A DNA stretch of 50,750 nt from positions 1 through 50,750 of the forward strand of contig JAJYGU010000390.1 of the NCBI GenBank assembly GCA_021784975.1, written 5' to 3'. Each line of letters starts with the position of its first letter. Positions within the stretch are counted from its first letter, which is position 1. This DNA comes from Planctomycetota bacterium. Lineage in GTDB: Bacteria; Planctomycetota; Planctomycetia; Pirellulales; Thermoguttaceae. Under the pieces are notes generated by a model. That model did not search any database. It worked only from the letters and a program-made list of their open reading frames with translations, and was not told the origin of the DNA. Below, in pieces: positions 1 to 8,381 of the stretch. Both the position numbers and the translations under genes were made by a program.

Positions 1-186
1 CTGGCGCTGGAAAGCAAACCTGACTGCCCCGCCGAGGTCCACAACCACTTCGGGCTGGCCCTGGCGGCGCGCGGCCGGTTCGATGAAGCGGCAGTCCAGT
101 ACCGGGAAGCCCTTGTCCTGCGACCCCATTTCGTCGAGGCCCGCCAGAACCTTTACCGGGCCTTAGCGGCGACGGCGTTGCAATAG
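1..186 (+). CDS. C-terminal end of a TPR-repeat protein (partial)
   Basis: The frame is open from the first base of the window and stops with TAG at 184-186, so only the last 61 residues are visible. They contain one clear tetratricopeptide repeat (HNHFGLALAARGRFDEAAVQ followed by YREALVLRP), with the usual small residues at the G-L-A-L-A and F-D-E-A positions. A shorter helix (FVEARQNLYRAL) follows. TPR units form helical protein-binding scaffolds, but the function of the full protein cannot be told from its tail. It is separated by about 220 bp from the next gene. Confidence 0.7.
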   Translation: MALESKPDCPAEVHNHFGLALAARGRFDEAAVQYREALVLRPHFVEARQNLYRALAATALQ

Positions 187-406
187 GAGTGAGGCCCGTG
201 GCGGCTAGGACTTAGGGCAGTGGATTTGGGGACTGTAGGGATTTTGAGGATTTGGAGATTACGGCGTTTCCTTGCTTCCTGAATCCCTACGTTCCCTAAG
301 TCACCCATCCTAATTTTCCTTTTGCACTTTTCGTTTCGCATTTTGCATTTCCTAGGTCCAAGCTGATCTGGTCCGTGCGGGGGCTTCTTGGTACGATTTG
401 CCCCCC
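187..406. other. Intergenic region with low-complexity T-rich stretch
   Basis: About 220 bp without a gene. Positions 310-350 hold a degenerate short-period run built from TTTTGCA/TTTCGT-like units. It gives a spurious KMRNEKCKRK-like translation on the minus strand. I see no certain promoter. Confidence 0.4.
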
Positions 407-1699
407 ATGAACCGATATGCCCCCCTTCTATCGTTGCTGGTCGGGTTGTCGAGTTGTTCGGCGGTTTTGGCGCAGGTTGCCTCAAGCGTGCCGCCCGCGC
501 CGGTCGCTTCGGGATCCGCGTCGGTAGGCGCGGCCGCAGGAGGACCGGCCAGTCCGCCACCGCCTGCGCCGCAAGCGGATCCGACCGCTACCTCGTCGCC
601 ACCTTCACCCGGAACAACCCCACCGCCGCCCAACCAGCCGGCCGCCCAGCCCGCACCTTACATGCCGCCGCCCGCGGTCAACCCGCCGCTGGCTCAGCCG
701 GCGCCCTATCTGCCGCCGCCGGAAGAGCCGGTCTATCCACCGCAGGTATTTCGGTGGGGGTCCCCGAGCCCGGGTCTGAGTCTGGTGCCGGGCAGCGACC
801 ATCCCCGCTGGGACGTCAGCGTCGACGCCTTGTGGCTGGAGCGCGACGCGGGCACGAGCATTCCTCTGGGCTTCACCAGCTACAACTACGGCTCACACGC
901 GATGCAGGCCATCGGGACCGATAGCCTGTGGAGCGACGACGTTTACTTCCCGTTGGCAGCCGGCCTGCGGCTGCAGGTGATTTGCCGGACCAGCGATGAG
1001 ACCGCCATCGAGGTCACCGGCTGGGGGCTGCAGCAATGGTCGGTGGGCCGAAGCATCTACGGCGATCCGCTGGGAGAGTCGGTGCTGGCGCACTCGCCTT
1101 GGCTGGCAATGTCGTCCTTGATCGGCGGCTTCGACAACGAGCTGGGCTACACCTACAACAGCCAGGTAGCCAACGTCGAAATCAATCAGCGGCGGAAGCT
1201 GTATTCATTCGATCCCTACCGGGCGTTCTCCTGGCTGTGGGGCTTCCGCTACTTTTCGCTGACGGATGACTTCGGTCTCTCCGGTTCCGACCTGTATACC
1301 GGCAATTATGAATCGCTCGATTGGCGGACCAGCAACAACTTGATCGGCATGCAGATCGGGTTGCAATGGGCTTGGGGCTGGGACCGCTTTCAATTGAGCA
1401 CCGAGGTCAAGGGAGGGCTGTTCGCCAATGCCTACTCGCAGCACGGCATCGATTCCGGCAGCCCGCTGGCCGGCTTCCAACCTTTCGACATCTCGCACGG
1501 CGGCACCGATCTGGCCGGGTTAATCGAGCTGTCGCTCACGGCCCGGTATCGCATCGCCCCCAATGTCTGGGTCCGCGGTGGTTACCAGTTTTACGGCCTG
1601 AGCGGGCTGGCGCTCGGCCCGCGGCAACTGGGCGGCTACGACGACAGCGGCAGCGTCGGCCTGGACGGGCTGTCGGTGGGCATGGAATGGACGCACTGA
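407..1699 (+). CDS. BBP7-like outer membrane beta-barrel protein with proline-rich linker
   Basis: 430 aa. The ATG at 407 is chosen over an in-frame TTG at 398 because it gives a clean signal peptide (MNRYAPLLSLLVGLSSC...AVLAQ, cut near residue 23). Residues about 25-125 are a Pro/Ala/Gln-rich linker with repeated PAPYMPPP and PAPYLPPP units. The rest is rich in alternating hydrophobic and aromatic beta-strand segments: SVDALWLERD, SWLWGFRYFSLTDDF, IGMQIGLQWAWGW, and a C-terminal strand ending VGMEWTH. The W-G-x-R-Y-x-x-L-x-D-x-F pattern is what I associate with planctomycete BBP7 barrels. Predicted to sit in the outer membrane, with the linker in the periplasm or on the surface. It appears monocistronic. 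The family name is inference from motifs; the barrel fold is more certain. Confidence 0.75.
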   Translation: MNRYAPLLSLLVGLSSCSAVLAQVASSVPPAPVASGSASVGAAAGGPASPPPPAPQADPTATSSPPSPGTTPPPPNQPAAQPAPYMPPPAVNPPLAQPAPYLPPPEEPVYPPQVFRWGSPSPGLSLVPGSDHPRWDVSVDALWLERDAGTSIPLGFTSYNYGSHAMQAIGTDSLWSDDVYFPLAAGLRLQVICRTSDETAIEVTGWGLQQWSVGRSIYGDPLGESVLAHSPWLAMSSLIGGFDNELGYTYNSQVANVEINQRRKLYSFDPYRAFSWLWGFRYFSLTDDFGLSGSDLYTGNYESLDWRTSNNLIGMQIGLQWAWGWDRFQLSTEVKGGLFANAYSQHGIDSGSPLAGFQPFDISHGGTDLAGLIELSLTARYRIAPNVWVRGGYQFYGLSGLALGPRQLGGYDDSGSVGLDGLSVGMEWTH

Positions 1700-1752
1700 G
1701 ATCGGCGGTTGGATCCGCCCTTGCGATCGCCATAACCCGCGCAACCCGTCTG

Positions 1753-1872
1753 TAAAGCCGAAAGCCGAAAACGGAAGGCCGAGACATCGCTCCCGGTTTC
1801 GGTTTTCCGCTTTCGGTCCTCCGCCCTCCCCTCTTCCGCGTTCCGCTTTCGGCGTTCCGCTTTCGGCTTTTG
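1753..1872. repeat. Imperfect inverted low-complexity repeat (AAAGCCGAAAGCCGAAA / TTCCGCTTTCGGC)
   Basis: Downstream of the barrel gene, a run of GCCGAAA units (1753-1780) is followed by several TTCCGCTTTCGG units (about 1798-1872). The two blocks are roughly complementary, so the region could fold into a long imperfect hairpin. It lies between two same-strand genes and could act in transcription termination, but no U-tract follows it. Confidence 0.5.
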
Positions 1873-1948
1873 CGCCCGGTAAGCTATCCTTTACGGGATC
1901 AATGCGCCGTGGTGGATTTGCGGCGTTTCATCATCTTACTCGACGATC

Positions 1949-3268
1949 ATGGCAAAATTGGCTACACCTTCGCGGCCGGCTGACTCCAAAGAGGGCGACT
2001 TCGAAGACCTCAAGCAGCGGATCCATAGCAAGCTGGTCGACAAGCTCGACCTGTCGCGGGTCGGCGAGCTGGACGGCGACACCCTGCGGCGCGAAATCCG
2101 CATGGTGGTCGAGCACCTCTGCGACACCGAAAACACGCTCCTAAACCGCAGCGAGCGGGAGCGGCTGGTCGGCGAAGTGCTCGACGAAACCTTCGGCCTC
2201 GGCCCGCTGGAGATGCTTCTGAAGGACCCGTCGATCAGCGATATTTTGATCAACGGGCCGAAGAGCGTGTACTGCGAGCGGCGGGGACGGATGGAAAAGA
2301 CCAACGTGGTCTTTCGCGACAACAACCACCTGATGCAGATCATCGACCGGATCATTTCCAAGGTGGGCCGGCGGGTGGACGAGACCTGTCCGATGGTCGA
2401 TGCCCGGATGGCCGACGGCTCGCGTTTCAACGCCATCATTCCGCCGCTGGCCCTGGACGGGGCCTGCGTGTCGATCCGCCGCTTCGGGGCCAATCCGTTG
2501 AAGCTCGAAGACCTGCTGCACTTCAAGGCCTTCACGCCCGAGATGGTGATGCTCTTGGAGGGGGCCATCAAGGCCCGGCTGAACATCCTCATCTCCGGGG
2601 GCACCGGCTCGGGCAAGACCACCCTGCTGAACACGCTTTCCAGCTTCATTCCCAACACCGATCGCATCGTGACCATCGAGGACGCGGCCGAGTTGCAGTT
2701 GCAGCAGGACCACGTGGTCCGCCTTGAGACCCGGCCGCCCAACATCGAAGGCAAGGGGGCCATGACCGCCACCGACCTGGTTCGCAACGCTTTGCGGATG
2801 CGGCCGGAACGGATCATCATCGGCGAGTGCCGCGGGGCGGAGGCCCTGGACATGCTGCAAGCCATGAACACCGGCCACGAAGGCTCGATGACCACCCTGC
2901 ACGCCAACAGCCCGCGGGACGCCGTCGCCCGCCTGGAAACCATGATTATGATGGCCGGCTTCGAGCTTCCCTTGAAGGCCATGCGGACCCAGATCGCCAG
3001 CGCCATCGACTTGATCGTGCAGGCCACCCGGCTGCAAGGCGGCCCACGGAAGATCATCAACATTACCGAGGTGGTGGGCATGGAGCAGGACACGGTGGTG
3101 ATGCAAGACATCTACCGCTTCGACAAGCAGGGGGTCGACGAGACCGGCCGGGCCTACGGCCGCTTCCTGGCCACGGGCGTCCGGCCGGCCTTCATGAGCC
3201 GCCTGGAGGCGTCCGGGGTGCGGCTCCCGTCGAGCGCCTTCCGCGAGCGAATCATGTTGGAGGATTGA
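1949..3268 (+). CDS. tadA: TadA/CpaF secretion ATPase
   Basis: 439 aa, the usual length for TadA/CpaF, the hexameric ATPase that drives assembly of Flp/Tad pili or a related type II-like secretion system at the inner membrane. Visible motifs are Walker A GGTGSGKTT (about residue 217), an Asp-box region IVTIEDAAELQL, a Walker B region ERIIIGECRGAEALDML, and the His-box GHEGSMTTLHANSPRDAV. The N-terminal helical domain (LVGEVLDETFGLGPLEMLL) and the SDILINGP strand are typical of the family. The ATG at 1949 is the natural start although its Shine-Dalgarno is weak. tadB begins 3 bp after the stop. No pilin, prepilin peptidase or secretin gene is in the window. Confidence 0.95.
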   Translation: MAKLATPSRPADSKEGDFEDLKQRIHSKLVDKLDLSRVGELDGDTLRREIRMVVEHLCDTENTLLNRSERERLVGEVLDETFGLGPLEMLLKDPSISDILINGPKSVYCERRGRMEKTNVVFRDNNHLMQIIDRIISKVGRRVDETCPMVDARMADGSRFNAIIPPLALDGACVSIRRFGANPLKLEDLLHFKAFTPEMVMLLEGAIKARLNILISGGTGSGKTTLLNTLSSFIPNTDRIVTIEDAAELQLQQDHVVRLETRPPNIEGKGAMTATDLVRNALRMRPERIIIGECRGAEALDMLQAMNTGHEGSMTTLHANSPRDAVARLETMIMMAGFELPLKAMRTQIASAIDLIVQATRLQGGPRKIINITEVVGMEQDTVVMQDIYRFDKQGVDETGRAYGRFLATGVRPAFMSRLEASGVRLPSSAFRERIMLED

Positions 3269-3271
3269 GCG

Positions 3272-4237
3272 GTGACTCCCCTGCTGATCGGACTGATGGT
3301 GTTCGTGGGGGTGGCCGCCCTGGTGGGCGCGGTGAGTCTCTTCCTCCGCGATAAGCCCGCCAGCCGGATCGAGAACCGGCTCGACCTGTTGACCGGCACC
3401 AACGTCTCCGCCGCCAAGGAGGCCCTAAGTAAGGAGACCAGCATCCTCTCCCAGCCGTTGGACGACGGTGTGGGCATGTTCCAGAGTTTTCTGGAGCGGT
3501 TCAACGTCGCCCTGCTGTTTGAACAGGCCGACGCCAATTTGAACGTGGGGAAGTTCCTGGCCGTCTCGGCGGTGCTGGGCGGGCTGGGGATCGCCCTGGC
3601 AGTGATCATTCACATCCACCCCGCCCTGCTGCCGCTGGTGGGCGTGGGCATGGGCTCGTTGCCGCTTTTCTGGATCCTGTTTCGCCGCAAGCGGCGGATC
3701 AAGGCCTTCGCCGCCCAGCTTCCCGACGCCCTGGAGATGTTGGCCCGCGGCTTGCGTTCCGGGCAGAGCCTGGCCTTCGGGTTCAATATGGTGTCCCATG
3801 AGATGCCGGCGCCGATCGGCAGGGAGTTCGGCCGGGTGTTCGAGGAGCAAAACCTCGGTCTTGCCATGGACGAAAGCCTCAAGGCCATGACCAATCGCAT
3901 CCCCAACCTGGACTTGAAGTTTTTTGTCACCGCGGTGATTCTGCAGCGTCAGACCGGCGGCGACTTGGCCGAGATCCTCGACAAGATCGGCAACCTGATC
4001 CGCGATCGCTTCCGGATCTGGGGGCAAGTGCAGGCGTTAACCGGCGAAGGCCGGCTCTCGGGCGTGGTCCTGCTGGCCCTGCCTTTTGTGCTCTTCCTGG
4101 CCGTCTACCAGTTGAATCACGACTACCTCATGACGCTGTTCACCGATCCGCTGGGCACCAAGATGCTGGCGGTGGCGGTGGCCATGCAAATCCTCGGGGC
4201 TCTGGTGATCCGACATATCGTCAATATCAAGGTGTAA
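3272..4237 (+). CDS. tadB: TadB-type inner membrane platform protein (T2SF domain)
   Basis: 321 aa, GTG start 3 bp after tadA. An N-terminal TM segment (LLIGLMVFVGVAALVGAVSL), a central TM pair at about residues 92-130, a cytoplasmic helical T2SF domain (QLPDALEMLARGLRSGQSL ... LAEILDKIGNLIRDR) and C-terminal TM segments are visible. The PDALEMLARGLRSG motif is characteristic of TadB. TadB is thought to form, with TadC, the membrane platform that TadA acts on. It is clearly part of the tadABC operon. Confidence 0.93.
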   Translation: MTPLLIGLMVFVGVAALVGAVSLFLRDKPASRIENRLDLLTGTNVSAAKEALSKETSILSQPLDDGVGMFQSFLERFNVALLFEQADANLNVGKFLAVSAVLGGLGIALAVIIHIHPALLPLVGVGMGSLPLFWILFRRKRRIKAFAAQLPDALEMLARGLRSGQSLAFGFNMVSHEMPAPIGREFGRVFEEQNLGLAMDESLKAMTNRIPNLDLKFFVTAVILQRQTGGDLAEILDKIGNLIRDRFRIWGQVQALTGEGRLSGVVLLALPFVLFLAVYQLNHDYLMTLFTDPLGTKMLAVAVAMQILGALVIRHIVNIKV

Positions 4238-4241
4238 TGCC

Positions 4242-5213
4242 GTGCTGCTGGCCGCTGGTCTGGTGAATTTCGAGTCGCTGATTCCGCTGGCGATGTTCGG
4301 CATGGTGGCGGCGCTGGCCTGGTGGGCACTGGAGATGCTGGCCGCCGGGAAGAACCGGACGGCCGAACGGCTCGACGAGCTCAAGTCGCCGCGGAAACGC
4401 CGCGAGGCCCTGGAAAGCGCGCTGAAGAAGCCCGACCCCTTCGTGCAGATCCTTGAGAAGGCCACCCCCGCCTTGGCCAAGCCGCTGCAGCCCACCAATG
4501 AAGCCGAACTGAGCAAGCTCCGCCTGCGGCTCTCGGCCGCCGGCTTCCGCGGGGAAACCGCCGGCAGCATCTACCTCGGCCTGAAGTTCGCCGGCCTGGT
4601 GGGCGGTTTCCTGCTGGGCGGCGGGACGCTGGCCACCCTCCGCGGGGCCAGCCTGCATACCTTGGAGATGACCGTCGGTCTGGCGGCGATCTTCTTTTAT
4701 CTGCCGGCCTTTGTGGTCGACTTTCTGGGCAGCCGCCGCAAACAGGCCATCTTCCTGGCCCTGCCCGACGCCCTGGATCTGATGGTGGTCTGCGTGGAGG
4801 CCGGTCTGGGGCTGGACCAGGCGATGCGCCGGGTGGCCGAGGAGATGAAACGCACCTACCGGGTGCTGGCCGGCGAGTTCGCCCTGAGCAACTTCCAATT
4901 GCAGATGGGGCGGCCGCGGGCGGAAGTGCTGCACGAGCTGGGCGCGCGGACCGGCGTGTCCGATCTCCGCGCCTTGGCGGCCGTGCTCATTCAGGCCGAC
5001 AAGTTCGGCGGCAGCGTGGCCCAGGCCCTCCGCACCCAGAGCGACTCGATGCGGATCCGCCGCCGCCAGTTGGCCGAGGAGAAAGCCGCCAAGACGGCGG
5101 TGAAACTCATCTTCCCGCTGGTGCTGTTCATTTTTCCGGGCATCTTCGTGGTGCTGGTCGGCCCGGCCGCCATCACCATGGTGCGGCAGATGTTCCCCTT
5201 AATGGGCGGGTAG
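4242..5213 (+). CDS. tadC: TadC-type inner membrane platform protein (T2SF domain)
   Basis: 323 aa, GTG start 4 bp after tadB. An N-terminal hydrophobic segment, a middle TM pair (YLGLKFAGLVGGFLLGGGTL and LAAIFFYLPAFVVDFLG) and a C-terminal TM segment (LIFPLVLFIFPGIFVVLVGP) flank a T2SF domain. That domain carries the hallmarks ALPDALDLMVVCVEAGLGLD and the Gly-rich DKFGGSVAQALRTQSDSMR. The last motif, followed by RRRQLAEEKAAK, is very typical of TadC. It is the last gene of the trio; about 120 bp separate it from a secreted-protein gene that may or may not belong to the same transcript. Confidence 0.93.
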   Translation: MLLAAGLVNFESLIPLAMFGMVAALAWWALEMLAAGKNRTAERLDELKSPRKRREALESALKKPDPFVQILEKATPALAKPLQPTNEAELSKLRLRLSAAGFRGETAGSIYLGLKFAGLVGGFLLGGGTLATLRGASLHTLEMTVGLAAIFFYLPAFVVDFLGSRRKQAIFLALPDALDLMVVCVEAGLGLDQAMRRVAEEMKRTYRVLAGEFALSNFQLQMGRPRAEVLHELGARTGVSDLRALAAVLIQADKFGGSVAQALRTQSDSMRIRRRQLAEEKAAKTAVKLIFPLVLFIFPGIFVVLVGPAAITMVRQMFPLMGG

Positions 5214-5333
5214 CTCGGTTGATCGGGGGCGCCGCCCCGCGGCCCCGCACGGAATTGGGATATGTGGCTGTCGGGTCAGGTGGTATCATCCAACTCGGGC
5301 AGGAATCAGGAAAGGATCGGAGGAGGACTTGCG

Positions 5334-5768
5334 ATGAAAACGAAAACAGCCCTATTGGTGACTGCGGCGCTGGCGCTGTCAGCGGTACCCTGGTCGTCGG
5401 CCCAGGCCGGAATAGGGATTGGCATCGGCATCGGACTGCCCGTGTACGCGCCGCCTCCCGTGTATTACTATCCGCCGCCGTATTACTATCGGCCTTATTA
5501 TGCCCGTCCCTATGCGTACCCCTACTCTTACCGCTACCCTTACCGAGTCTACGTAGCACCCGCTCCCGTGTATAGTGCGCCGGCGCCGGCCTACGTGGCG
5601 CCGACGCCGGTTTATACGCCGCCCGCACCGGCCCCGCAGCCATCTTATTACGGCACGGCGTCGGCCCCCCGTACGTTCGCGCCTACGCCACCCGCCCCGG
5701 TGCCCGCAGCCAATGTGCCCGCTCCGAGTCTGCCGCCGCCGACAAGCTCCGGGCCCGCGATGCAATAA
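5334..5768 (+). CDS. Secreted Tyr/Pro-rich low-complexity protein
   Basis: 144 aa. The ATG at 5334 is preceded by a strong AGGAGG (5321-5326) and gives a signal peptide (MKTKTALLVTAALALSAVPW...SAQA). The mature part starts with a Gly-Ile run (GIGIGIGIG), continues with PPPVYYYPPPYYYRPYYARP and tyrosine-proline alternation, and ends in Pro/Ala/Thr repeats. There are no cysteines and no enzyme motifs. It is probably an extracytoplasmic structural or surface protein of the kind common in planctomycetes. It is convergent with the transglutaminase-like gene, the stop codons being 3 bp apart. Confidence 0.8.
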   Translation: MKTKTALLVTAALALSAVPWSSAQAGIGIGIGIGLPVYAPPPVYYYPPPYYYRPYYARPYAYPYSYRYPYRVYVAPAPVYSAPAPAYVAPTPVYTPPAPAPQPSYYGTASAPRTFAPTPPAPVPAANVPAPSLPPPTSSGPAMQ

Positions 5769-5771
5769 CCG

Positions 5772-6785
5772 TCAATCCCTGGGAGCCGGCTCGCGGATGA
5801 AGCGGCATTGCGGTTGGGCGCCCTTCTGGCCGGACATCACCAGCGTCTCCACCAACAACCGTTGGCGGTTCTTGCCCTTGGGCGGACGAATGTTGTCACC
5901 CTTCTGCATGATAGGGTCCAACTGGGTGATCCCGCCGAATTGGCGGGCCGAGCCCTTGGAACCGATCGACTGGCAGGGGAACCAGTGTCCCTGTCCTTGT
6001 CCGTCCACCAAATAAAACTCGGGATAGACGTGGCCATACACCCAGACGGTGCGGGCGGGGATTTCGGCCGCCCGACAAATGGCGACAAACAAAGAAGTAA
6101 ACCCTTCGCAGTCGCCATGGCCGCTGCGAAGCACGTCGAGGGCCCCGATGGCCGGGCGGCCTGTGGCCTGGGCCGCCGCGATTTCCGCCCTACTCTTGTG
6201 CTGGTAGCCCATGTGCCCGCGGACCCAATCGTAGATGGCTTCCACCCGTTGCCAGGCCTTCTTTTTGTCGGCGCCGATCCGTTTGGCCAGCTCGCGGATT
6301 TTCGGGTCGCGACATTCGATCTTCGGACTGGGCGACAGGTAGCGTTTGACGTTCGCCGGGACCTTTTTGGGATCGGGAAGTACATAGGCGTCGGTGTTCT
6401 CCGGGGGGAGGATTTCCGTGCGGCGGACCTCGAAGGTGACCAGTGCCTTGGCCTCGGCGTTGGCCGGAAGCTGGGCGATGCTGACCATCATGATCTTCAC
6501 GCCGCCATCGACCGTCTCGTAGCGGAGCCGCGCCCCCGGCGACACCTCTTCCTTGAGGACCTGCACTTGCTGCTCGGGCCACTCGGCGGGGACCGGGACA
6601 TAGCCGACAATGCCTTTGCAGGGCCCGCCCGTGGACCGGATCATCATGCCAATCCGCCATCGCGAGACCTGCGACTTGCCGGTAACCTGCGGGCCGCCCG
6701 GCTCGCCGTCCTTGAATTGGGCCGCAGCCGAGGCGGCCACGCCCAGCAGCAAAGCAACTACTAAGGGACTATTGGGTACGCGCAT
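5772..6785 (-). CDS. Exported transglutaminase-like cysteine protease-fold protein
   Basis: 337 aa. The ATG at 6785 has an AGAGGTG Shine-Dalgarno 5 bases upstream and starts a signal peptide (MRVPNSPLVVALLLGVAASA...AAQ). A transglutaminase-like core is visible in the second half: helix EAIYDWVRGHMGYQ, the catalytic-Cys segment SGHGDCEGFTSLFVAICRAA, and a His strand (ARTVWVYGHVYPEFYLVDG) followed by HWFPCQSIG. This Cys-His-Asp arrangement is typical of bacterial transglut_core proteins that cut or cross-link peptides in the periplasm. The substrate is unknown. The residues before the core are predicted beta-rich. Confidence 0.85.
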   Translation of the reverse strand: MRVPNSPLVVALLLGVAASAAAQFKDGEPGGPQVTGKSQVSRWRIGMMIRSTGGPCKGIVGYVPVPAEWPEQQVQVLKEEVSPGARLRYETVDGGVKIMMVSIAQLPANAEAKALVTFEVRRTEILPPENTDAYVLPDPKKVPANVKRYLSPSPKIECRDPKIRELAKRIGADKKKAWQRVEAIYDWVRGHMGYQHKSRAEIAAAQATGRPAIGALDVLRSGHGDCEGFTSLFVAICRAAEIPARTVWVYGHVYPEFYLVDGQGQGHWFPCQSIGSKGSARQFGGITQLDPIMQKGDNIRPPKGKNRQRLLVETLVMSGQKGAQPQCRFIREPAPRD

Positions 6786-7328
6786 CAAAGCACCTCTCAA
6801 CACCTGGGACCTCTTTCTTCCTTTATTCTAATTCGAGATTTGCCGACTGCGGCCACCGCACCCATCTTACTGGTGGATGCCTGGCTCGGAGTATTCACCA
6901 CGGAGGAGGCCGAGGACGCAAGCGGGGATTTGCGACAAGAAATTGACTATTCCAAGCGGCGCAGGGCGTTTCGTTGCATGTTGGGAATCTCTGTTTTCCT
7001 CTGCGTCTCTTACGTCCTCCGCGGTTCCAGAATGATCTGGTCTGGGGCATACCACGATTGGTGATTCGCCCTCCGCCTTTCCTATCGCACCCCACGATTG
7101 GGGAATCGCCTCATTGCGGCCAATGCGTTATAGTGCTCGCGGGAGAAAATGAATGATCGTAACCCGAAGCGTAAGCGAGGGTCGTGAGTTGTTGCCTCGC
7201 TTACGCTTCGGGTTACGTGAGTTGTCCCCTCGCTTACGCTTCGGGTTACGATGTCCGTCGCGGCAAAAGTCCCATTTTCGCCCGCGAATAGCATAGTTGG
7301 AAGAAGTTGGAGGAAAGGAGGAGTTATC
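6786..7328. other. Repeat-rich intergenic region, no gene
   Basis: About 540 bp between divergent genes. It holds three unrelated repeats: (1) an imperfect inverted pair, ACCACGGAGGAGGCCGAGGA (6897-6916) against TCCTCCGCGG (about 7014-7025, reading GCGTCTCTTACGTCCTCCGC), bounding about 130 bp; (2) a direct repeat CCACGATTGGTGATTCGCC / CCACGATTGGGGAATCGCC at 7052-7070 and 7092-7110; (3) the three-copy 23-bp repeat listed separately. A TTATAGT -10-like hexamer lies near 7129. Confidence 0.5.
7158..7250. repeat. Three copies of the 23-bp planctomycete repeat CCTCGCTTACGCTTCGGGTTACG
   Basis: One copy lies in inverse orientation (7158-7180) and two in direct orientation (7195-7217, 7228-7250); the copies are identical over 23 bp. 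Copies 1 and 2 form a perfect hairpin with a 14-nt loop. Read in one frame the repeat gives TRSVSEG, a spurious peptide often seen in planctomycete gene predictions. It sits 80-170 bp upstream of the methyltransferase start. Confidence 0.9.
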
Positions 7329-8330
7329 ATGCCCAAACCACGACCTGACCGGCAGCAGATTCTGGAGATGATGAACGGATTCCGCTCAGCGTGCGTGATA
7401 GGAGCCGCCGCGGAATTGGATGTCTGGAGCGTATTGAGCGAGTGCCCGCGAACCGCCGAGGCGTTGGCCAAGATACTGCATTGCGACCTGCGGGCGCTGA
7501 CCATGCTGTTGGACGCCGTGGTCGCGCTGGACCTGCTCGAGAAAGAGGACGGGCGCTATCGGGTTGCGCCTGAGCTGCAGGATTGGTTGGCGGCTGGCGG
7601 ACAGCAAACACTGCTGCCGATGCTGTTGCACGCCGGCAATATCCTGCGGGGCTGGTCGCAGTTGGCGTGGACCGTCAAGGGCGGTGTCTCCCCGCCGCGG
7701 CCGGCGAGCATTCGCGGGGCTGCCGCCGATCGCGAGAGCTTCATCGCCGCCATGCACGCCATCTCCGGCCCGATGGCCGACGGCCTGGTCGCCCAACTCC
7801 AACCGTTGCACTTTCGCCACTTGCTCGACGTGGGCGGGGCGTCGGGCACGTGGACCTTGGCGCTGCTGCGTGCAGTCCCCAACGCCACGGCCACCATCTT
7901 CGATTTGCCCGATGCCATCGAGCAGGCCCAACAGCGACTAAGCGAAAGCCCGCTGGCGGGCCGGGTGAGCCTCGCGGCCGGCAATTTCTATGTCGACGAC
8001 TTGCCCCGAGGCGCCGACTTCGCCTGGGTAAGCGCCATCTGTCATCAGCACTCGCGGCAGCATAACCGGGAACTGTTTGGCAAAGTGTTTGCGGCATTGG
8101 CACCGGGCGGACGGATCGCCCTCCGCGACGTGGTCATGGAGCCCGACCGCACCCGCCCCCGCGACGGCGCCCTGTTCGCCATCAACATGCTGGTCAACAC
8201 CGAAAGCGGCGGCACCTTCACCTTCCCCGAATACGCCGAGGATCTGCAAGCAGCCGGATTCGAGAAACCGGTGCTGGCGGTCAAACATGACGCGATGAAC
8301 TCGGTGGTCATGGCTTCGAAGCCGGGGTGA
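7329..8330 (+). CDS. SAM-dependent O-methyltransferase (plant COMT-like fold)
   Basis: 333 aa. The ATG at 7329 follows a strong purine-rich GGAGGAAAGGAGGAG. An N-terminal winged-helix dimerisation domain (FRSACVIGAAAELDVWSVL ... CDLRALTMLLDAVVALDLL) is followed by a Rossmann methyltransferase domain. Motif I is LLDVGGASGTWTLALLRA, the acidic loop is ATIFDLPDAIEQA, then AGNFYVDDLPRGADF and a motif APGGRIALRDVVME. The His-His pair in SAICHQHSRQHN corresponds to the catalytic-base region of O-methyltransferases. Proteins of this class methylate hydroxyl groups on small aromatic metabolites; the substrate here is unknown. It appears to be a single gene. Confidence 0.87.
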   Translation: MPKPRPDRQQILEMMNGFRSACVIGAAAELDVWSVLSECPRTAEALAKILHCDLRALTMLLDAVVALDLLEKEDGRYRVAPELQDWLAAGGQQTLLPMLLHAGNILRGWSQLAWTVKGGVSPPRPASIRGAAADRESFIAAMHAISGPMADGLVAQLQPLHFRHLLDVGGASGTWTLALLRAVPNATATIFDLPDAIEQAQQRLSESPLAGRVSLAAGNFYVDDLPRGADFAWVSAICHQHSRQHNRELFGKVFAALAPGGRIALRDVVMEPDRTRPRDGALFAINMLVNTESGGTFTFPEYAEDLQAAGFEKPVLAVKHDAMNSVVMASKPG

Positions 8331-8334
8331 TAGG

Positions 8335-8370
8335 CGGTCATCCTAAGCGCAGCGAAGGATCTAGCCCCGC
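8335..8370. repeat. Short dispersed motif GGTCATCCTAAGCGCAGCGA
   Basis: Lies in the 50-bp gap between the convergent methyltransferase and helicase genes. The TCATCCTAAGCGCAGCGAAG-type motif resembles short intergenic repeats seen in several high-GC phyla. Only one copy was noticed here, so repeat status is inferred. Confidence 0.3.
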
Positions 8371-8381
8371 ATCCGACGAGG

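Noticed and set aside
7158..7250. Possible CRISPR array
   Set aside because: Only three copies, in mixed orientation, with spacers of 10-14 bp; no cas genes in the window.
7082..7504. Open frame containing TRSVSEG repeats on the minus strand
   Set aside because: It is a translation of the 23-bp intergenic repeat and is antisense to the methyltransferase start; known spurious peptide.
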